The notes beneath the pieces are model-generated. The model made no database searches. It had not been told where the DNA came from and worked only from the letters and a program-made list of their open reading frames with translations. From Streptomyces marianii (GTDB lineage: Bacteria > Actinomycetota > Actinomycetes > Streptomycetales > Streptomycetaceae), in contig NZ_VAWE01000001.1 in the NCBI RefSeq assembly GCF_005795905.1, positions 1,984,001-2,048,000 of the forward strand: 64,000 bases of DNA. The letters are read 5' to 3'. The position numbers and the translations under genes are program-made. Shown here piece after piece: positions 60,040 to 64,000 of the stretch; within the stretch, counting starts at the first letter, position 1, and every line of letters begins with the position of its first letter.

Positions 60040-62157
60040 TCACGCGTCGATGCGCGAGCGGTCCAGGGTAGCCGCGGAGCTGGTGATGAACTCCTTGCGC
60101 GGCGCGACCTCGTTACCCATGAGCAGGTCGAAGATCTGCTCCGCCGCCTCCAGGTCCCCGATGTTGATCCGGCGCAGCGTGCGGTGACGCGGGTCCATCG
60201 TCGTCTCCGCGAGCTGGTCGGCGTCCATCTCGCCGAGGCCCTTGTAGCGCTGGACGGAGTCCTTGAAACGGACCCCCTTGCGCTGGAACTCCAGCAGTGT
60301 GGTGCGGAGTTCGTTGTCCGAGTACGTGTACACGTACTTGTCCTGGCCCTTCTTGGGCTGGATGAGCTCGATCCGGTGCAGCGGCGGGACGGCGGCGAAG
60401 ACCCGGCCGGCCTCGACCATCGGCCGCATGTAGCGCTGGAAGAGCGTGAGCAGCAGACAGCGGATGTGCGCACCGTCGACATCGGCGTCCACGAGCAGGA
60501 CGATCTTGCCGTAGCGAGCGGTGTCGATATCGAAGGTGCGGCCCGAGCCCGCCCCTATGACCTGGATGATCGAGCCGCACTCGGCGTTCTTGAGCATGTC
60601 GGAGACCGACGACTTCTGCACGTTGAGGATCTTGCCGCGGATCGGCAGCAGCGCCTGGAACTCCGAATTCCGGGCGAGCTTGGCCGTGCCGAGCGCCGAG
60701 TCGCCCTCCACGATGAAGAGTTCGCTGCGCTCGACGTCGTCGCTGCGGCAGTCCGCGAGCTTGGCGGGCAGCGAGGACGACTCCAGGGCCGTCTTCCGGC
60801 GCTGCGCCTCCTTGTGCTGGCGGGCGGCGATCCGTGTGCGCGCGGCGGCGACGGCCTTCTCCAGCACCGCCCGCGCCTGCGCCTTGGCGTCGCGCTTGGT
60901 CGACGTCAGGAACGCCTTGAGCTCCTTGGCGACCACGTTGGCGACGATGCGGTTGGCCGCCGAGGTGCCGAGGACCTCCTTGGTCTGGCCCTCGAACTGC
61001 GGCTCGGCGAGCCGGACGGTCACGACGGCGGTCAGCCCCTCGAGGGCGTCGTCCTTGACGATGTCGTCCTCGGCCACCCGCAGCAGTTTGGCGGAGCGCA
61101 GCACCTCGTTGATCGTCTTGGTGACGGAGCGCTCGAAGCCGGTGACATGGGTGCCGCCCTTGGGTGTGGCGATGATGTTCACGAACGACCTGAGCGTCGT
61201 GTCGTAACCGGTGCCCCAGCGCAGCGCGATGTCGACGCCGAGTTCGCGGGTGACCTCGGTCGGGGTCATGTGGCCGCGGTCGTCGAGGACCGGCACGGTC
61301 TCCTTGAACGTGCCGTGACCGCTCAGGCGCAGAACGTCGCAGACCGCCTTGTCCTGGGCGAGGTACTCGCAGAACTCGCTGATGCCGCCGTCGAAGCGGA
61401 AGATCTCCTGCGACTTGCCCTCGCCCTCGAGGTCGCGCTCGTCGCGCACCACGATGGTGAGGCCGGGCACGAGGAACGCCGTCTGGCGGGCGCGCTGGTG
61501 GAGCGTCTCCAGCGAGAGCTTGGCGTCCTTGAGGAAGATCTGCCGGTCGGCCCAGTAGCGGACCCGGGTGCCGGTGCGGTTCTTGGGCACCCGCTTGCCC
61601 TTGATCAGCCCGTTCGCCGGGTCGAACGGGGCGTCCGGGCCGGACTCCGTGAAGATGCCGGGGACTCCGCGGCGGAAGCTGATCGAGTGGGTCGCGCTGC
61701 CCCGGTCGACCTCGACGTCGAGGCGGGCGGAGAGCGCGTTGACGACGGAGGCGCCCACGCCGTGCAGACCGCCGGACGCCGCGTACGAGCCGCCGCCGAA
61801 CTTGCCGCCGGCGTGCAGCTTGGTCATGACGACCTCGACGCCGGACAGCCCGGTCTTGGGCTCCACGTCGACGGGGATGCCGCGACCGTTGTCACGCACC
61901 TCGACCGAGCCGTCGTCGTGGAGGACGACCTCGATGTGGTCGCAGTAGCCCCCGAGGGCCTCGTCGACCGAGTTGTCGATGATTTCCCAGAGGCAGTGCA
62001 TCAGGCCGCGGCTGTCGGTCGAGCCGATGTACATGCCCGGCCGTTTGCGAACAGCCTCGAGCCCCTCGAGGACGAGCAGGTGCCGCGCGGTGTAGTTGGA
62101 ACCGTCACGGTCTGCGGTCAGCAGCGCACTGGACGGCACGGACGTTTCGGCGGTCAC
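60040..62157 (-). CDS. parE: DNA topoisomerase IV subunit B
   Basis: 705 residues from GTG 62157. The GHKL ATPase has EIIDNSVDEALGGYCDHIEV, EVRDNGRGIPVDVEPKTG and the lid GGLHGVGASVVNALSARL. The transducer domain contains LRWGTGYDTTLRSFVNIIAT. The Toprim domain has ELFIVEGDSALGTAKLARNS and VLLVDADVDGAHIRCLLLTL, with the Mg-binding acidic triad. The C-terminal tail is short, as in ParE. ParE with ParC (49084) decatenates chromosomes. Confidence 0.95.
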   Translation of the reverse strand: MTAETSVPSSALLTADRDGSNYTARHLLVLEGLEAVRKRPGMYIGSTDSRGLMHCLWEIIDNSVDEALGGYCDHIEVVLHDDGSVEVRDNGRGIPVDVEPKTGLSGVEVVMTKLHAGGKFGGGSYAASGGLHGVGASVVNALSARLDVEVDRGSATHSISFRRGVPGIFTESGPDAPFDPANGLIKGKRVPKNRTGTRVRYWADRQIFLKDAKLSLETLHQRARQTAFLVPGLTIVVRDERDLEGEGKSQEIFRFDGGISEFCEYLAQDKAVCDVLRLSGHGTFKETVPVLDDRGHMTPTEVTRELGVDIALRWGTGYDTTLRSFVNIIATPKGGTHVTGFERSVTKTINEVLRSAKLLRVAEDDIVKDDALEGLTAVVTVRLAEPQFEGQTKEVLGTSAANRIVANVVAKELKAFLTSTKRDAKAQARAVLEKAVAAARTRIAARQHKEAQRRKTALESSSLPAKLADCRSDDVERSELFIVEGDSALGTAKLARNSEFQALLPIRGKILNVQKSSVSDMLKNAECGSIIQVIGAGSGRTFDIDTARYGKIVLLVDADVDGAHIRCLLLTLFQRYMRPMVEAGRVFAAVPPLHRIELIQPKKGQDKYVYTYSDNELRTTLLEFQRKGVRFKDSVQRYKGLGEMDADQLAETTMDPRHRTLRRINIGDLEAAEQIFDLLMGNEVAPRKEFITSSAATLDRSRIDA

Positions 62158-62592
62158 GCGGTTCGCTCCTCGCTGAATTTGAATGTGGCCGTGTGGGGGT
62201 AATGGCCCGGCGTCGGTCGCCGGTCAGAGGGTACCGAGGCCTGGTAGAGCCGATGTAACGCCACCCTCATGATTCAACATGCTAGTCCAGAGTCGCATAC
62301 GCGTTCGATCCCTCGATGGAGTGACGCGCACATCACGTTCCCTTCCAGGCATGAACCATTTAGGCTCCGGGCACGTCCTCATGAACAACCGGCAACCCAG
62401 CCGGGAGGACTCAATGCCCAGAGAAGCAAGCGAAACCGTAAAGCTAAGCAATACGGCACATTCGCCGCCAACCGGCAGCAGACAGCCACCTTGACGAAGA
62501 AGTTTCAGGGAAAAGGCACGAGCGGGAACGTTTTCGGCCTGGTTGGATGTTGACCCTGGTACGACAGCTCGTCGAGCTAGAGAAGAGGCGAC
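62158..62592. other. Divergent intergenic region upstream of parE and the DUF7455 gene
   Basis: 435 bp with no recognised gene. Small open frames at 62269-62553 lack a ribosome-binding site and family similarity. The region must hold the parE promoter and that of the small protein at 62593. A TTGACC near 62550 is a candidate -35 element but has no clear -10. Confidence 0.5.
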
Positions 62593-62823
62593 GTGACTAC
62601 TGTTCTGACCCCCGCGAGCCCGCTGACGGCCGCTGACCGCTGCGACCGCTGCGGCGCCCAGGCGTACCTGCGCGTCGTCCTGACAAGCGGCGGTGAGCTG
62701 CTCTTCTGTGCCCACCACGGGCGCAAGTTCGAGCCGGAACTCAAGAAGATCGCCGCTGAGATACAGGATGAGACGGACCGCCTGACGGCCGTACCGGCCA
62801 ACGCCGGAGACGACGAGCGCTGA
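62593..62823 (+). CDS. DUF7455 small zinc-finger-like protein
   Basis: 76 residues from GTG 62593, with AGAGGCG just upstream. It has DRCDRCGAQAYLRVVLTSGG then ELLFCAHHGRKFEPELKKIA, giving a C-x2-C...C-x2-H zinc site, and an acidic tail. It matches the DUF7455 family encoded next to hrdB/sigA in actinobacteria. hrdB itself is not in the window and probably lies just beyond its right end. Function is unknown; association with RNA polymerase has been suspected for the family. A strong terminator follows. Confidence 0.85.
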   Translation: MTTVLTPASPLTAADRCDRCGAQAYLRVVLTSGGELLFCAHHGRKFEPELKKIAAEIQDETDRLTAVPANAGDDER

Positions 62824-62867
62824 GGTCGCATCCCACGACGAGCCAGGGGCCGGTCCAGGACCGGCCG

Positions 62868-62902
62868 ACGGGCGGCCACCCCCTCGAGGGGTGGCCGCCC
62901 GT
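62868..62902. terminator. Terminator after the DUF7455 gene
   Basis: Perfect 15-bp stem ACGGGCGGCCACCCC with its complement around a 5-base loop, 44 bp past the stop. Confidence 0.88.
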
Positions 62903-63055
62903 TCTCGTTGCCCCGCGTGCCACTCGGTGACACGGGGCACGCACGCCACCACTCCCGGCGACCACGGACCGGCTTTCCGGCCGTTCAACAGGACGGGAGT
63001 TCACCCCGCCCCTTTGGCCGAAATCGTTCGGTCCATCCACCAACTGGCGCGCCTC

Positions 63056-63889
63056 TCACTGCTTGTCGATCACCGTCGGCAGCACCTCACCGACCCGCGT
63101 GTAGACCCCGGGAGAGTCCGCCCGGCCGCATCCGCTGCCCCAGGAGACGATCCCGATCAGCCTGCCCTGCGCCACCAGCGGGCCGCCGCTGTCACCCTGA
63201 CAGGCGTCGTGACCGCCCCTGGCGTCCCCGGCACACATCATCGTGGCCGGCAGATACCGGCCCCCCATCACACTGCCGGGGTACGCCTGCGCACACACCG
63301 AGTCCGGCTGCACCTGCACCTGCGCGGCACGAAGCGTCCGGGCGTACGTGCCGGCCCCCGTCGTGTCACCCCAGCCGTAAACCGTCGCCGCCGTGCCCGG
63401 CCGGTACGCCTCGTCGCCCCGACGGGCCGTCGCGATGGCGTACTGCGCGGGCAGCGCGCTGCCGAGCGTGAGCACGGCCAGGTCCGAGGAACTGGTCTCG
63501 GGATCGTACCCGGGCGCGAACTGCACCTTCCTCACGGGGACCTCCTGGCCGCCGGGGCCCCGCAGGTCCTCACGCCCCGCGATCACCCGCAGATCGCGCA
63601 CCTCGCCCACCGGTACCCCCAGCACCTCTCGGCTGAGGCAGTGTGCCGCCGTGAGCACCTTCGTCGGCGCCACCACCACGGCGCCGCAGAACTGCCCGGC
63701 CCTGGTACCCCCGAACCGGTCACGGCTGGAGAGGGCGACCACCCAGGGGATCTCCGAGGACCGCACCGCCGACCCTCCGATGATCACGCTGTCGGCGGCC
63801 GCCGGAGCCGGGGAGACGAGTGGAGTCAGAGCCGCCGCGGAGGCCAGGGCCAAGGCCGCCGTCAGGGGTCGGGTGATGGGCCGTCGCAT
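63056..63889 (-). CDS. Secreted trypsin-like serine protease
   Basis: 277 residues from ATG 63889, with AGGAG about 6 bases upstream. A signal peptide is visible (basic start, then AALALASAAALTPLVSPAPA and AADS). The chymotrypsin fold follows: VIIGGSAVRSSEIPWVVALS, catalytic His in KVLTAAHCLS, Asp in ETSSSDLAVLTLG and Ser in CQGDSGGPLVAQG. Cysteine pairs support disulfides. The IIGGSAV region marks the mature N-terminus. Substrate preference looks trypsin-like. The gene faces away from the right-hand window edge. Confidence 0.93.
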   Translation of the reverse strand: MRRPITRPLTAALALASAAALTPLVSPAPAAADSVIIGGSAVRSSEIPWVVALSSRDRFGGTRAGQFCGAVVVAPTKVLTAAHCLSREVLGVPVGEVRDLRVIAGREDLRGPGGQEVPVRKVQFAPGYDPETSSSDLAVLTLGSALPAQYAIATARRGDEAYRPGTAATVYGWGDTTGAGTYARTLRAAQVQVQPDSVCAQAYPGSVMGGRYLPATMMCAGDARGGHDACQGDSGGPLVAQGRLIGIVSWGSGCGRADSPGVYTRVGEVLPTVIDKQ

Positions 63890-64000
63890 GCGCTCTCCTG
63901 ACTCTCCGGTACTCTCCGTCCACTCAGCGTCGACCAGCCGGACACGGTCCGCACCCCCGGGAGTGCGGAGCGCGAGCACCCGGGAACCGGCGGGCGGACT

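Noticed and set aside
62269..62553. Small plus-strand frames upstream of the DUF7455 gene
   Set aside because: Lack start signals and GC3 bias; likely leader sequence.
1..64000. CRISPR arrays, tRNA or rRNA genes
   Set aside because: No regularly spaced repeats, cloverleaf sequences with a GTTCRA arm, or rRNA segments were seen on reading; a covariance search was not possible.

Overview
The window is high-GC actinobacterial DNA and almost certainly a Streptomyces chromosome. Nearly every coding frame has G or C at the third codon position, GTG and TTG starts are common, and stop/start overlaps such as GTGA and ATGA abound. Diagnostic genes include sepH, cutRS, coproporphyrin-type ferrochelatase, HPr behind a DasR-type operator, and parC/parE as separate loci. 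No tRNA, rRNA, CRISPR array or intact insertion sequence was recognised by eye.

Bases 1 to about 10,100 are an accessory, decaying region. It begins with a Tat-exported multicopper oxidase cut by the window edge. It then holds three paralogous ArsR-type repressors, each next to a near-identical inverted repeat (AATTG...CAATT). The units they head contain a small helical protein, a zinc-ribbon protein with a STAS protein, and a tightly coupled chain of ArsR, SulP transporter, FMN-barrel protein, RsbW-like ATPase and a broken STAS gene. Bases 7,700-9,870 are gene debris: a polyketide-synthase carrier-domain fragment, a flavin monooxygenase fragment, a C5-methyltransferase fragment and the tail of another accessory protein.

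Bases 10,109 to about 29,540 are conserved chromosome. The order is RNA methyltransferase, APC permease, CeoB/CeoC, DUF3159, OB-fold, KdpE/KdpD, DUF3710, dUTPase, thioesterase, DUF3093, DUF4193, CutS/CutR, SuhB-like phosphatase and ferrochelatase. From memory this resembles the Rv2689c-Rv2701c order of Mycobacterium tuberculosis. Bases 29,640-43,500 carry an MFS transporter, a sugar-lactone oxidase, sepH, rhodanese, VOC protein, thymidine kinase, a phosphodiesterase-like enzyme and a Pat-type acetyltransferase. A degenerate polymorphic toxin tail with its Imm32-like immunity gene lies between sepH and the rhodanese gene.

Bases 43,500-63,900 carry ptsH with a dre site, a GntR/FCD regulator, an M23 peptidase behind a probable c-di-AMP (ydaO) riboswitch, a paired M16 peptidase operon, parC, a COG0523 GTPase, two divergent citrate-synthase-like genes, a CitA-type kinase whose response regulator is broken, a solute:sodium symporter with a DUF485 partner, parE, a small zinc-finger-like protein and a secreted trypsin-like protease.

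The most novel-looking system is the three-copy ArsR regulon, which couples a Cys-poor ArsR repressor to anion-transport and partner-switching (ATPase/STAS) proteins. The organism has several regulatory pairs in which one partner is decaying.
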